In this document: positions 1-9,191 of the stretch, piece after piece
How the letters are laid out: every line of letters begins with the position of its first letter
How positions within the stretch are numbered: position 1 is the stretch's first letter
DNA from: Alkaliphilus oremlandii OhILAs
Lineage (GTDB): Bacteria > Bacillota > Clostridia > Peptostreptococcales > Natronincolaceae
DNA length: 64,000 nucleotides
Direction: 5' to 3'
Assembly: GCF_000018325.1 (NCBI RefSeq)
Contig: NC_009922.1
Location: 1,984,001 to 2,048,000, forward strand
Notes under the pieces: generated by a model
Told to the model about the DNA's origin: nothing
What the model saw: the letters and a program-made list of their open reading frames with translations, nothing else
Database searches by the model: none
Program-made: the position numbers and the translations under genes

Positions 1-288
1 CCTCTGTCTTCAATGCTTTCAGATTTTCGTATGTTTTATTTATGATACGGTTCACTGTATCATATTCTAAAATTGTTTCATACTAACTACTTCGCTGTTA
101 TTACAAATAATACTTCTTGAAATCAAAATTTGATATCATTCTATGTTCTAACTCTCTACATAATATACTATTTCACGCAGATAGTCTGTCGAATCATGTC
201 ACTAAAAACAAACAAAAATTCTGTCATTATAAATACTTAAACGTTTAATAAATTCTATATTAAACAACAATACGTTTAGTACTAGTAG
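1..288. other. left-edge region, possible gene fragment
   Basis: No complete gene is visible. On the minus strand the first about 85 bases are open in one frame and read as a plausible helical segment (ILEYDTVNRIINKTYENLK) that runs off the left edge, but a stop lies just upstream and I see no start with a ribosome site, so it may be a broken gene or chance. An inverted repeat with 8-base arms (TATGATAC / GTATCATA) occupies 41-64. The rest is AT-rich sequence downstream of the initiator gene. Confidence 0.3.
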
Positions 289-1518
289 CTAACCAATTCT
301 AATATCATTATATCTAAGCTCATTATCAACATCCAAACCCATCTCATAAATAGAATTATAGATACAAGCCTTTAAATAAACTACTGTATTTTTTATCTCT
401 TTTTCACTACTAGCTTTCTTGAACTTAGCTATAGCATGATCTATAACTAGAAAATTAAGTTTTTCTATATCTTTCTTAATCATATCTACTGGAATTATAT
501 TGTCACCTATCTTTATCATTTTTTTATTTTCAATATCCAAAAACAATAATCTTAAAGCATGAATAACTGCATCTCTATAAGTTTCATCAATAAGATGAAC
601 TTCACATTTCTCTAACATTAAGTAAAAATCTTCCATCCGTTGTGTACATCTATCCTGTACATCAGTCATATTATTTAAATCATGTGCATTATTAACTTTA
701 AATTCATTATCATCATAAATGTAATTATCTATAGACTGACTGATAGACTTAGAAATATTAAAACCTTTAGATCTATTAAAAACATTAGAAATATTAGGAG
801 CAGTATTAACGCTAGAATCCATGCTGTCTTGAGGTTGATTTTGTTGTCCCTTTTCAGGATAAGTGGTTATCCTCTTTTGGGATGACGGGTTATCCCTTTT
901 TGGGACAAGTGGCTGTCCTAATTTGGGTTGTCCCTTTTTAGGATAACTCCTTTGCCTATATCCCCTATCCTCTATTTCTTGGTTTACAACGTCAGAATCT
1001 TTATACTCTAATCCCTTCTCTCCTTGATCTCCATCAGTCTCTCTAATAAAACTTTCTCTAGATTCTTCGGTGTTATCTTCTACATTCACTTTCGTATCTT
1101 CATTGGATTCAATAGATGTTTCATCCATGATTCCATCTTCATCATTACAATTTCTGCTTTTCCAATCTCTAATTTTCTTAAGTGGCTCAAATGGAACAAT
1201 ATCATTTAAAATATATATGTTTCTATTGTTGCTGCCTTTTTCTATATCAATAAGCCCACATTCATAAGCGAGTTTTAACAATCTGTAAAATCTATTTCTA
1301 GATACATTAAAGGCTTTAAATAGAGCTTCATTATTTGCAAATATTAAACTATTTTCTGCTTTCCCTTCATAGTTTCTTCTGTCTATATATTGATTGAAAG
1401 TTACATAAAAACTAACTAAATCAAAATCATATTCTCTTAAATTATCCAATACCAGGTACGTATCACTGAATGTTAATTGTTCCCTAGTTCTCTTTGCAGT
1501 ACGTTTTAATTCATTCAT
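289..1518 (-). CDS. RepA-like replication initiator, winged-helix plus DUF6017-type C-terminus
   Basis: 409 aa. The N-terminal about 130 residues look like the winged-helix DNA-binding domain of the RepA_N-type initiators of Firmicute plasmids and Tn1549-like elements (helices, then GLIDIEKGSNNRNIYIL as the wing). The middle (about 130-250) is charged and disordered, with degenerate copies of a short motif rich in K-G-Q-P and R-D-N-P. The C-terminal about 110 residues match the DUF6017 type found at the end of these initiators (KIGDNIIPVDMIKKDIEKL, then a conserved NTVVYLKACIYNS segment). The start ATG follows GGGGGA. The expected role is binding an origin and recruiting host DnaB/DnaG. It is the last gene of the left operon, behind a terminator. 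The family call is from pattern recognition only. Confidence 0.7.
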   Translation of the reverse strand: MNELKRTAKRTREQLTFSDTYLVLDNLREYDFDLVSFYVTFNQYIDRRNYEGKAENSLIFANNEALFKAFNVSRNRFYRLLKLAYECGLIDIEKGSNNRNIYILNDIVPFEPLKKIRDWKSRNCNDEDGIMDETSIESNEDTKVNVEDNTEESRESFIRETDGDQGEKGLEYKDSDVVNQEIEDRGYRQRSYPKKGQPKLGQPLVPKRDNPSSQKRITTYPEKGQQNQPQDSMDSSVNTAPNISNVFNRSKGFNISKSISQSIDNYIYDDNEFKVNNAHDLNNMTDVQDRCTQRMEDFYLMLEKCEVHLIDETYRDAVIHALRLLFLDIENKKMIKIGDNIIPVDMIKKDIEKLNFLVIDHAIAKFKKASSEKEIKNTVVYLKACIYNSIYEMGLDVDNELRYNDIRIG

Positions 1519-1561
1519 TACGATTCCCCCATTTTTTAAATATTGTTTTAGTAATTAGAAA

Positions 1562-1590
1562 AAGAAAAAACACCCTTTCGAGTGTTTTGC
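1562..1590 (-). terminator. Rho-independent terminator after the cell-wall hydrolase gene
   Basis: Minus-strand stem AACAC/GTGTT with flanking pairs, followed by a T-rich run (TTTTTTCTTTTT). It separates the C39-type hydrolase gene from the RepA-like gene. Confidence 0.6.
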
Positions 1591-1661
1591 TTTTTTCATA
1601 GAATTTAAGTTGTTCAATTATAAAATTTTTAGATTTCGTTTTTAGTATAAGTCCTCTAGAG

Positions 1662-2924
1662 TTACGGCCTAAAGATCCAAAATGGACTGCCATTTACTCC
1701 TCCGATTTTACTGCTCTCATTCATAATAATGGATAAATCCCATTCCTTATTACTTCTTTCAACACTAGCCGAATCATGTATTAATATCTTTCCGTTTTCT
1801 GTAACGCCTCTTAAAACGATAAAATGGCCGCCATTTGTAAATTGACCTTTTCCCATAGCAACGATGACTGGATATCCATCACTAAGAGCTTTAAGTATAG
1901 CATTCGGGTTTCTTCTACTTACTGCTTCAACGTTAAGTCCATAATGCTTTCCTCCATCCGTCATCAAGGACCAATAGCTTCCTGCTCCCTCGGCTCTATG
2001 TCCGTTTTTATAACTCCAATCTGCTACTATATCCGGCGTTACCTTATTATCTGTTAGTCCAGATACCACCATGGCCAGAGAAGTTGGGCCACAACCTGCA
2101 CTTAATATTGGGCTACTTCCATAGGGAAGACTACCCCATCTTTTATCCGTTTGATTATAGTAGGGAATATTTGCATACCCTTCCGGATACTCCTTAAGCT
2201 GGCTAAAATCTACCTGATCTCCATCGTAGATATTTAAGCTATTTTCCACATCCATAGATGAAATATTATTGAATATATTTGTAGCAATAAAAATGTTCTC
2301 CTCAGTAGTAATCCCTACATCAAAGAGAACATCTTCAAAGTTTATCGTATTTACTTTTATAGTTGCTACCTTAAGCTTTACTGTTTTAGTTCTTGTAACC
2401 GTTTTAACATTTCCATTGCCATCAATGATATCTACTTCATACGCTTCCTCATATTCTTCTTCTGATATTTCAACATCTCTTTCAATAAATTTTAAAGCGA
2501 TTTCCTCTATCCTCTTCTCATCTAAATCATCAAATTCTTGGTTCAATAATACAGAATCAATAGAGATTAAAGCTTGCCATGTTAGATCATAGTTATATTC
2601 AACAATAATTTCATCACAGTCGCTATTTTCTTTCTTAGCTTTTTCTATCCACTCCTTATTAAGATTATCTACCTTAAATACAGTATCTTGATATATTGCC
2701 ACCTTAGCTATGTCTTCTGATAAATCTAAGTTTTCCCCCGGACTACTAAACAATATATTGATCAATATGGAAGGAAAACTAACAAGTGCTAGAAGCAATA
2801 CTAAAATTAAAAGAAAAATAGACATGAAGCCTATCAATATTTTATGTCTTGCCTCTTCATCAAAGATGGTTTGAGTTAATATTTTTTTCATTATCGCTGC
2901 AGCTATTGCGCTAATTTTAATCAC
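1662..2924 (-). CDS. membrane-anchored C39-like cysteine peptidase, conjugation cell-wall hydrolase
   Basis: 420 aa. One transmembrane segment at residues about 29-58 is followed by a long extracellular linker region. The C-terminal domain from about 252 is a C39_2-type papain-like fold: Cys278 in SAGCGPTSLAM, His367 in GGHFIVLRG and Asp384 in LIHDSAS give a plausible catalytic triad. In conjugative elements such proteins (compare CwlT of ICEBs1) open peptidoglycan for the transfer channel. There is no lysozyme-like domain, so it is a single-activity version. The assigned GTG overlaps a weak GGCGG site; ATT eight bases further, or Met12 without a ribosome site, are alternatives. It closes the operon that carries VirB4 and SSB. 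Confidence 0.75.
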   Translation of the reverse strand: MIKISAIAAAIMKKILTQTIFDEEARHKILIGFMSIFLLILVLLLALVSFPSILINILFSSPGENLDLSEDIAKVAIYQDTVFKVDNLNKEWIEKAKKENSDCDEIIVEYNYDLTWQALISIDSVLLNQEFDDLDEKRIEEIALKFIERDVEISEEEYEEAYEVDIIDGNGNVKTVTRTKTVKLKVATIKVNTINFEDVLFDVGITTEENIFIATNIFNNISSMDVENSLNIYDGDQVDFSQLKEYPEGYANIPYYNQTDKRWGSLPYGSSPILSAGCGPTSLAMVVSGLTDNKVTPDIVADWSYKNGHRAEGAGSYWSLMTDGGKHYGLNVEAVSRRNPNAILKALSDGYPVIVAMGKGQFTNGGHFIVLRGVTENGKILIHDSASVERSNKEWDLSIIMNESSKIGGVNGSPFWIFRP

Positions 2925-2945
2925 CGCCCTAAATCAGGTTTAATT

Positions 2946-3947
2946 CTAGTTACTCTTCATTGCTTTATTTTCAACGATACGCTCACGTAAGATTTGCATA
3001 AAAACATCAGTATCTTTTGTATCGAATAATTCTGCTGAATCGTCCGTAAAGTATATTTTATTTTTATTATTTTTTAAAAGCTTTTTCATCGTATTTCTTT
3101 CCTTTTCAGAACTGCTACTTAGCACAACATTCAAATCTTCACCGGCAGCCTCTAAAATATTCACTAAAGGTTCATACTCCGACTGCTTTGCAGCTCCACA
3201 AATAATCTTGACATCAGCTATATCGGAGGAATTAAATATCTTTAGCTTTTTCTCGTTCAATAGCCCAATGTCTATTATGTTGAAGCTACAATTCAAAGGA
3301 ATATTGCCATTATAATAATAGTCTACATATTTGTAAGAAGAATCCTTAAAGCCATAATAAGACGCTATTTTGCTAAGATATCCACTTTCATTTGCTTCTG
3401 TATACGATACCCTGGCGCCTATATCCGCTAGAAATGTAGCTAAATTAATTGCAGCTTTAGTGGCTGAGAATTTACTCTTAACGCCTGCAACAAAAATTTT
3501 AGTATTATCGCTAGTAAAGGAATACCTTAAATTAAATCGTCTAACGTGCTTTATTATTTCCTCCTTAAACTTTTCTTCATTGTCTAAGCACCTCATAATA
3601 TCTTCCTGAATGCTTTCTATTTCTGATGAAGTTATAACATTATAAACCTTAGCTTCATTTACGATTCTGCTGAGTAAGGCATTCTCTATATTTTTAGCAA
3701 TTAGAATAAGCTTCGGGTTATATATTGTTCTAAATGCTGTAATTGCCTCTATAACATCATCTTCATCATCCCTCAAGCACTCTATATCTACAACAACGTA
3801 CGTATAATGATCTAAGCTCTTCATATCATGGATTACAAACTTTTTTAAATAAAATTCACCGGAAAGCTTTTTAATAATCATATTTTTCTCGTCTTGCAAG
3901 AAATCTAAGATGCCTATATTTCCATTACTCCCTAAATAAAGTATCAC
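2946..3947 (-). CDS. CpaE/TadZ-like degenerate ParA-type ATPase (copy 2)
   Basis: About 333 aa from the GTG at 3947, which follows AGGAG at good spacing; an upstream in-frame extension would read through the preceding mini-gene and is unlikely. The layout is that of CpaE/TadZ: a receiver-like N-terminal half (strands ending in VVVDIEC and LILIAK) followed by a MinD/ParA-like half from about residue 140. The P-loop is degenerate (FVAGVKSKFSATKAAINLA in place of KGGVGKTT). TadZ proteins localise the pilus machine at the pole. A longer TadZ-like paralogue lies beside cpaF at 38.3-39.5 kb, so this is a second copy in the VirB4/SSB operon. Confidence 0.55.
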   Translation of the reverse strand: MILYLGSNGNIGILDFLQDEKNMIIKKLSGEFYLKKFVIHDMKSLDHYTYVVVDIECLRDDEDDVIEAITAFRTIYNPKLILIAKNIENALLSRIVNEAKVYNVITSSEIESIQEDIMRCLDNEEKFKEEIIKHVRRFNLRYSFTSDNTKIFVAGVKSKFSATKAAINLATFLADIGARVSYTEANESGYLSKIASYYGFKDSSYKYVDYYYNGNIPLNCSFNIIDIGLLNEKKLKIFNSSDIADVKIICGAAKQSEYEPLVNILEAAGEDLNVVLSSSSEKERNTMKKLLKNNKNKIYFTDDSAELFDTKDTDVFMQILRERIVENKAMKSN

Positions 3948-3958
3948 TGAATCAGCTC

Positions 3959-4054
3959 CTATCTGTTCATAAAAAATATGACAATGGCAAATACAAAGGC
4001 TATAAACCATAAGATCAATTCAATAAATTTAAAAGAACCATTTCTATTCTCCAT
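3959..4054 (-). CDS. 31-aa single-span membrane mini-protein
   Basis: Reads MENRNGSFKFIELILWFIAF followed by a hydrophobic tail ending FFMNR. ATG at 4054 lies behind an AGGATGGTG-type ribosome site, and the stop is 11 bases before the GTG of the CpaE-like gene, so the two are probably coupled. It is a short N-terminal polar segment plus one hydrophobic helix. Function is unknown; its position suggests a small partner of the pilus or transfer machine. Confidence 0.5.
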   Translation of the reverse strand: MENRNGSFKFIELILWFIAFVFAIVIFFMNR

Positions 4055-4095
4055 GAAACACCATCCTATCTATATAAAAATTATAATGGGATATT

Positions 4096-4137
4096 GAAAA
4101 AGAAGATTAAAGTAAATATTCCTACTCTAATCTTCTT
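4096..4137 (-). terminator. Rho-independent terminator
   Basis: Long minus-strand hairpin, AAGAAGATTA paired with TAATCTTCTT with further inner pairs, followed by TTTC. It lies after the two coiled-coil membrane genes and before the 31-aa gene. Confidence 0.65.
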
Positions 4138-4178
4138 CTTAATTTTTTCAATTTACAATTTAAATGCTTTTTAAATCA

Positions 4179-4463
4179 TTACTCTAAATCTCTTCCTTGT
4201 CCGTTATAATACTTCAAGTCTTCTGCAATATCATGATTTAGCTTTTCAAGCTTCAGATTCTCTATTTTTAGTATCTCTCTTTCCTTTTTTAGAGAGCTAT
4301 TCTTGACCTGGATCTCCTTCCACTCTTTAATACTAATTACAGTACAATCTTCCTCTCTATATAAATTGCGAAAATTATTTACGATGAAAAACCCACCTGA
4401 CAGAAGTAGTACAAATACATACCCAAATAGTAATAAAATAAATTCCTGTAGCAATTTTCCCAT
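4179..4463 (-). CDS. membrane-anchored coiled-coil protein
   Basis: 94 aa. One N-terminal transmembrane helix (residues about 6-28) is followed by a charged coiled coil rich in K, E and L (about 45-85). It lies 2 bases from the next gene upstream (4466-4750), which has the same architecture, so the two are probably translationally coupled and may be partners. No family recognised. Its place in the VirB4 operon suggests a structural or anchoring role in the transfer apparatus. Confidence 0.6.
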   Translation of the reverse strand: MGKLLQEFILLLFGYVFVLLLSGGFFIVNNFRNLYREEDCTVISIKEWKEIQVKNSSLKKEREILKIENLKLEKLNHDIAEDLKYYNGQGRDLE

Positions 4464-4465
4464 AT

Positions 4466-4750
4466 TTACATCGCTCCTTCCTGTTTTATTCTTTGAAACA
4501 GTATTTCTTCCAGCTCATGGTTCCTACCCTCTAAACTTAGCCTCTTTTCCTTAAGCTTATTAATATCGCCCTCTAGAACTGCATTCTCATCATAAAGACT
4601 TCTCAGCTCACTACTTCTTATCTTTATGGTTCTTTCAAGAATATGAAAAAGTTTCCCTATATAGCTCTCTGTTAGCTTTATTGTTCCGATAGCTCCACCA
4701 GCTCCGAGAAAAAAGTAAATCCATATAAAAACAATCTTATTCCAATCCAT
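4466..4750 (-). CDS. membrane-anchored coiled-coil protein
   Basis: 94 aa. One hydrophobic N-terminal segment (about 6-24, Gly-rich FLGAGGAIGTIKL) then a coiled coil (about 35-90). Same architecture and size as the gene immediately downstream. Starts with a good ATG behind AGGGAGG. Unrecognised family; probably part of the conjugation operon. Confidence 0.6.
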   Translation of the reverse strand: MDWNKIVFIWIYFFLGAGGAIGTIKLTESYIGKLFHILERTIKIRSSELRSLYDENAVLEGDINKLKEKRLSLEGRNHELEEILFQRIKQEGAM

Positions 4751-4768
4751 AAACGATTCCTCCCTTTA

Positions 4769-6166
4769 TCAAAATTCCATTTCCTCAATATCTCTATCTA
4801 TGCTGATGCTGACTTCTTCTCCAATGGCAGCGATCTCTTCAGCTTTCATTTCTCCTATTTCAGAAATAGAATAAGCCCCTTTTTCATCCTTTAGTACATA
4901 ACCACATTGTAAATTCTTTTCCAATCTATTTTTTAAATAAGTAAATTGCTTTTCTACTTCTTCAGGATCACTATACTTTTCTTCCAATTTGCCATATAAC
5001 TTACCTAAGCTTAATGCTCCATCAGCAGATTGAATATATCCAAAAACCACATTGGCATCATAAGAAGTAAATTTAAAGCTTCTATCTACTTCTTTTGCTG
5101 CCTGTGCGCCCTTCTCTGTAATACTGTAAGTACCATCTTTCTCTTCTAAATATCCTCGATCTGTAAGCTTTCTTATTCTGCCTTCAAATATATGACTTTG
5201 CTTATTGGCCTCCTCTTCACTTCTATAACGCTGCTGAAAAAGCTTTTGTAGCTGCTTCGTAGAAGGGGCCTTTCTAATCATAGGGAGTACCACATTAGCA
5301 TCATATCTAGAAAAACTAAAGTCCTCTTCCTTATTTTTATTTTCAATATCCCTTTCACTATTTTTCATGCCTTTATCAGCTTTACCGGCAGTTTGACCAC
5401 CGTCTACGACTTCATCATTTGCCTTAGATAATCTTTTAGATGCGGCTTTACTCTTTTGCTGAGTCTCTTCATTGCCTTGAGAATTCTCTTTGCCTCTGAT
5501 CTGACTGTCTTCCAGCCCTCTATTATTTTCATTTTTTCTATCTATACTAATTTGATTAATTACAGGGCTTTGTTTCTCTAACTTTACTCTAATTTTCTCC
5601 ATTTGCTCTACACTTAAATGATCTTTTGAATAGCTTGAAACATCTAAGCCTCTTTCTAATCCTAGTCTTATCTCTCGCATCTGTTTCCAGTTAAAATCAT
5701 TTTTATTATAAAATGAAACATCCAATCCTTTTTCTAGCCCTAGTTTGATTTCCTCCATCTGTTCTATATCTAAGCTAGATTTTGCAAAAGTACTTACATC
5801 CAGGTTTTTATCCAGTCCTAGCTTTATTTCTCTCATCTGTTTCCAATCAAACTCAGGCTTACTATAGAATGACACATCTAACTTCTTTTCCTGTCCTAAT
5901 CTTATTTCTTCCATCTGTTCCACATTGAATTCTTCCTTGGCGTAAACAGAAACTTCTAACCCCTTCTCTAGCCCTAATCTTATTTCCCTCATCTGTTTCC
6001 AATCAAAATTAGGATTCTTATAAAAATAAGTATCCAGCCCTTTATCTAATCCTAAAACAATTTCTTCTTTCTGAAGCCTGTCATATCGATTATCAAAATA
6101 CACCATAATCTTCTTCAGGGTATGCATTATACCCAACCTTTTATTTGGCTTTTCCATAAATACCAT
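4769..6166 (-). CDS. 22-residue repeat protein with two C-terminal winged-helix-like domains
   Basis: 465 aa. Residues about 35-190 hold seven tandem 22-residue repeats of the type (M/E)xEIRLGLEKGLDVSxYxKxxF. Odd and even repeats differ at the joint (NWKQMREI versus xVEQMEEI), so the repeating unit is really 44 residues. A charged low-complexity linker (about 195-285) leads to two tandem homologous domains, each starting with a YDANVV motif and ending with GxYSI(T/S)EKG, which resemble winged helices. Similar repeats occur in Firmicute mobile-element proteins of unknown function. It lies between VirB4 and the membrane coiled-coil genes. Met4 (6157) is an alternative start. Confidence 0.6.
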   Translation of the reverse strand: MVFMEKPNKRLGIMHTLKKIMVYFDNRYDRLQKEEIVLGLDKGLDTYFYKNPNFDWKQMREIRLGLEKGLEVSVYAKEEFNVEQMEEIRLGQEKKLDVSFYSKPEFDWKQMREIKLGLDKNLDVSTFAKSSLDIEQMEEIKLGLEKGLDVSFYNKNDFNWKQMREIRLGLERGLDVSSYSKDHLSVEQMEKIRVKLEKQSPVINQISIDRKNENNRGLEDSQIRGKENSQGNEETQQKSKAASKRLSKANDEVVDGGQTAGKADKGMKNSERDIENKNKEEDFSFSRYDANVVLPMIRKAPSTKQLQKLFQQRYRSEEEANKQSHIFEGRIRKLTDRGYLEEKDGTYSITEKGAQAAKEVDRSFKFTSYDANVVFGYIQSADGALSLGKLYGKLEEKYSDPEEVEKQFTYLKNRLEKNLQCGYVLKDEKGAYSISEIGEMKAEEIAAIGEEVSISIDRDIEEMEF

Positions 6167-6221
6167 CCTTTCTCCCTTATAAAATTCTATTTACCAGCTA
6201 AGATCTCTAAGAATCCATCTT

Positions 6222-8051
6222 CTATCTTCCACCGGAGCTACCCATATACCGAAGCTTGTATTCAGGAATTTCAAAGTTTATTTTAAACCGCTTAGAACCT
6301 GCCATAAATAAAGCCCTTCCCCTTTGCTTAGAAGCCAATAACTCCTCTTCAGCCTCAGTTAAGCTATATAGATTCTTCGTTTCTTCTAAGTTCTTACCGT
6401 CCGTTCCCATGAGCACTTTAAAAGTAGGTAAATCTAAAATCGCTTGGCCATACATTTTAATCTTAGGATCTAAAAAATCCCCCACAATGTGAGAGATGAT
6501 TGCGCCGCCACCTTCATATTTTCTAGCTCCTTTAATCAGATTTCTTAGGAAAATAAGACTTTGAGGAACCCTAGGATCTATCATTAAATAAGCTTCATCA
6601 CAAAATAGCATTACCTTCTCTGTTGGATCTTTTATAATCTCCTCCCATGCCCACTGAAGAAGGTTAAAATATTGCGTACTCAATATATTTTCCGAAGTAT
6701 TTTGTAAATCTTTCGTATCGATGCAAATACACTTAGAATCGGCTTGAATGGTAGTATGTCCGTTCCAAAGGAACGAATCACTTCCTAGAGCCATATCCTT
6801 TAGCAGTAATGCTAAATCCTCATAGTCCTTCTGATAAGAAAGTTCTTTATCCTTAGACTTCCTTAGAATCTGATTATATAGATCTAACATAATAGGAAAA
6901 TCCATATTCGATAATTTTGATATATCTGTATCCCAAAATATATCAAAATTATTATAAAGCTCTATCAGCTCACTTTTTAATATGGCGATAAATCGATCTG
7001 TAAGAGATGGAATATATAGCTTAAAAAATATTTCTAGATTCTTAATATAAAGGGCCATATCCCCCATACCGTAGCCTTCATCTACATATAGCTTCTCGTT
7101 ATCACTTTCCTCCTCATCATCCTTCGGAATAATCCTTATTTGCAATGGATTTATTTTTCCTTTAGATCCTCCACCGGCATTGATCCAATCTCCATTTAGA
7201 TTCCTGCAAAGTTCTTTATATTCTCTATGGGGATCAATAAATATAATCTTTGTGCCCTTCATATATTCAGATAACGCTATATGTTTTACTACAGTAGATT
7301 TTCCTACACCTGGTACGCCCATTATTACAAAAAAGCTGTTGGTCCTATCCCCTCCACGCTTCCAAGGATCGATCACCACTAAGCCACCGCCACTATCCTT
7401 AGCATAGTAATAACCGGTACCATCGTTATAACCACTTGAAGCAAAGGGGAATCCCCCTATAAATGTACTCAATGGCACTACCCTTTGCGTAATATTACTA
7501 ATATCTTCATCCTCCACATAAAAAGGAGAAATCTGCTTAAAGCCCTCTTTCTGTAGGTTTGAAAGGGTTCTTAATTTACATTTTAAAACAGAAACACTAC
7601 TCTCCACTTTCCTGCAAATTTTATCAAATACTTGCTCATCTCTTGAAATCGGTACGATCACTGTACTTAAAAGCCCCACAATTTCTTTGTCTCCATCGAT
7701 ATCCACCATGGTTTTCTCAGCATCCAAAGCTATTTTTTCGGCCCTTGATGCAGTAAGCGGATCTCTTGTACTGTCAGCGACGCCCTTCTGCTGCTTTATT
7801 AAATTAGAGAGAGAGTTTACAAAAGTGCTATTATCAATGGGTGTAAAGTCTATTGATACAATTGTACTTGGTATATTCGTAATCCGAGATAACCAGCCAT
7901 AGTCCGGGCTTTGTGGATACTTTATGATCCCATAAGCCCTTGATGTACTCTCACCCAAATCAAAAGTATTTTTTCTAAATTTAAGTCCTACAGGCGTGAT
8001 TATATTTAATAGTGAATTATTTACCTTTGAGGTTTCTTTTTTCTTTGCCAT
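6222..8051 (-). CDS. VirB4/TraE-type conjugation ATPase, C-terminal motor half
   Basis: 609 aa. Walker A GVPGVGKS at 245-252 and Walker B in KVMLFCDEAYLMI, with the arginine-bearing region (NLIKGARKYEGGG) expected of VirB4/FtsK-type ATPases. It powers the type IV secretion channel at the inner face of the membrane. The usual N-terminal VirB4 portion is not here but in the separate gene 8051-8740, which shares one base with this start. The ATG lies behind GGAGGAGACGG. VirB4 identity is secure from motifs and company. Confidence 0.85.
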   Translation of the reverse strand: MAKKKETSKVNNSLLNIITPVGLKFRKNTFDLGESTSRAYGIIKYPQSPDYGWLSRITNIPSTIVSIDFTPIDNSTFVNSLSNLIKQQKGVADSTRDPLTASRAEKIALDAEKTMVDIDGDKEIVGLLSTVIVPISRDEQVFDKICRKVESSVSVLKCKLRTLSNLQKEGFKQISPFYVEDEDISNITQRVVPLSTFIGGFPFASSGYNDGTGYYYAKDSGGGLVVIDPWKRGGDRTNSFFVIMGVPGVGKSTVVKHIALSEYMKGTKIIFIDPHREYKELCRNLNGDWINAGGGSKGKINPLQIRIIPKDDEEESDNEKLYVDEGYGMGDMALYIKNLEIFFKLYIPSLTDRFIAILKSELIELYNNFDIFWDTDISKLSNMDFPIMLDLYNQILRKSKDKELSYQKDYEDLALLLKDMALGSDSFLWNGHTTIQADSKCICIDTKDLQNTSENILSTQYFNLLQWAWEEIIKDPTEKVMLFCDEAYLMIDPRVPQSLIFLRNLIKGARKYEGGGAIISHIVGDFLDPKIKMYGQAILDLPTFKVLMGTDGKNLEETKNLYSLTEAEEELLASKQRGRALFMAGSKRFKINFEIPEYKLRYMGSSGGR

Positions 8052-8740
8052 TAAGCCGTCTCCTCCAATCTAGTAATAAAAGGTATAGCAGCTTCAAAAT
8101 CTGCATCTTCTATGTGAGAATATGCTGGATTATTAATCAAATTACAAAGTCTAGTTATCCCTTGTTCGCTCAATATCTCACAGCCGATATTCCTTCCCTC
8201 AAATTTTGAAGCTAATTCAGTAGCCTTTTTAATAAGCTCCCTTTCTATGCCCTCCTCAAATTTTTCATAAATCCTTAGATAAAATTGCCTTTCTACTACC
8301 TCCCCACTCATGGCATAGTTGCTCATGACCAGCATCTCATGCCTTAAAATTTCCTTCTGCTTCGGGTTATCTGTATTTAATATGATATTAGAATACTCCT
8401 GGATGAGTGGTGTAATGTCTATAGGCCTAGATACAGCTAGAAATCTAAAAGTCTTTTGCTCAGCTGAAAACTCCGCAGTCAATTCCTTACTCATATTCTC
8501 TTTTTCTCTTCTACTTAAAAGATCCGTAGAGATTGGATTAATTTTTATATAGGCAAATACATATCCATCTTCAGAATATAAGAAGTTACCTTTAATATCC
8601 TGTACATTCATAAACCCTTGAGCTGTTTGTAGGTTTTTATTAATCTCTTCTTCCTTTTTCTTGGATTCTCTTTTTAATAAGAATAGCCCAATACCGCCTC
8701 CTACTAAAGTTAGAATAAGTATGATCATTGGAAAAATCAT
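8051..8740 (-). CDS. membrane-anchored N-terminal half of VirB4 (TraC-like)
   Basis: 229 aa. An N-terminal transmembrane helix (about 2-23) and a basic-acidic linker precede a domain that resembles the N-terminal part of VirB4/TraC proteins (DGYVFAYIKINPISTDLLS, then repeated strand-helix elements). It ends where the ATPase gene begins (one-base overlap), so the two chains are made together and probably form one VirB4 unit. The split looks stable: both parts have their own start and ribosome site and neither is frameshifted. Confidence 0.65.
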   Translation of the reverse strand: MIFPMIILILTLVGGGIGLFLLKRESKKKEEEINKNLQTAQGFMNVQDIKGNFLYSEDGYVFAYIKINPISTDLLSRREKENMSKELTAEFSAEQKTFRFLAVSRPIDITPLIQEYSNIILNTDNPKQKEILRHEMLVMSNYAMSGEVVERQFYLRIYEKFEEGIERELIKKATELASKFEGRNIGCEILSEQGITRLCNLINNPAYSHIEDADFEAAIPFITRLEETA

Positions 8741-8743
8741 TTT

Positions 8744-9100
8744 CTATTTCACCTCATTTCCACCATCAGAAGATTTATCTTTTTTATTTCCCGCGAAATA
8801 TTGTTCATCTACGATAACCTCAGTAAAGAAATTTTTCCTACCTTCTTCATTTTCATAATTCCTAACCTGCAATCTACCTACTACAACGATCTGCTGACCT
8901 TTCTTAAAATACTTCTCTGCAAACTCTGCAGCTTTACCAAAACCAATGATGTTTATAAAATCTGCATCCGGTTCACCTTCCTTTCTAAATTGACGACTTA
9001 CAGCTAAGGTATACTTACCTACTGCTACAGGATTTTCACCCTGCGAATACCTTAACTCTACATCCTTAACCAACCTTCCTAATAACATGACTTTGTTCAT
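8744..9100 (-). CDS. ssb: single-stranded DNA-binding protein
   Basis: 118 aa, OB-fold SSB: MNKVMLLGRLVKDVELRYSQ start, a FINIIGFGKAAEFAEKYFKK core and QIVVVGRLQVRNYENEEG. Binds ssDNA, here probably the transferred strand or replication intermediates. The C-terminus ends SSDGGNEVK and lacks the acidic DDDIPF-type tip that chromosomal SSB uses to recruit repair partners, as is common in plasmid-borne SSBs. Ribosome site GGAGG is 8 bases before ATG. Confidence 0.9.
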   Translation of the reverse strand: MNKVMLLGRLVKDVELRYSQGENPVAVGKYTLAVSRQFRKEGEPDADFINIIGFGKAAEFAEKYFKKGQQIVVVGRLQVRNYENEEGRKNFFTEVIVDEQYFAGNKKDKSSDGGNEVK

Positions 9101-9140
9101 ACTAACATCCTCCTTTTTTTATAATTGTGAATTAGTAAAG

Positions 9141-9168
9141 TAAAAAAAGAAGCTAAAATTTTAGCTCC
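9141..9168 (-). terminator. Rho-independent terminator after prepilin peptidase
   Basis: Minus-strand palindrome GAGCTAAAATTTTAGCTTC followed by seven T. It separates the surface-protein/peptidase operon from ssb. Confidence 0.8.
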
Positions 9169-9191
9169 TTTTCCTGTGCTGCCTTTATAAA

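Noticed and set aside
1511..1693. 60-codon minus-strand ORF between the wall hydrolase and RepA-like genes
   Set aside because: It runs through the terminator hairpin, overlaps the end of the hydrolase gene and has no ribosome site.
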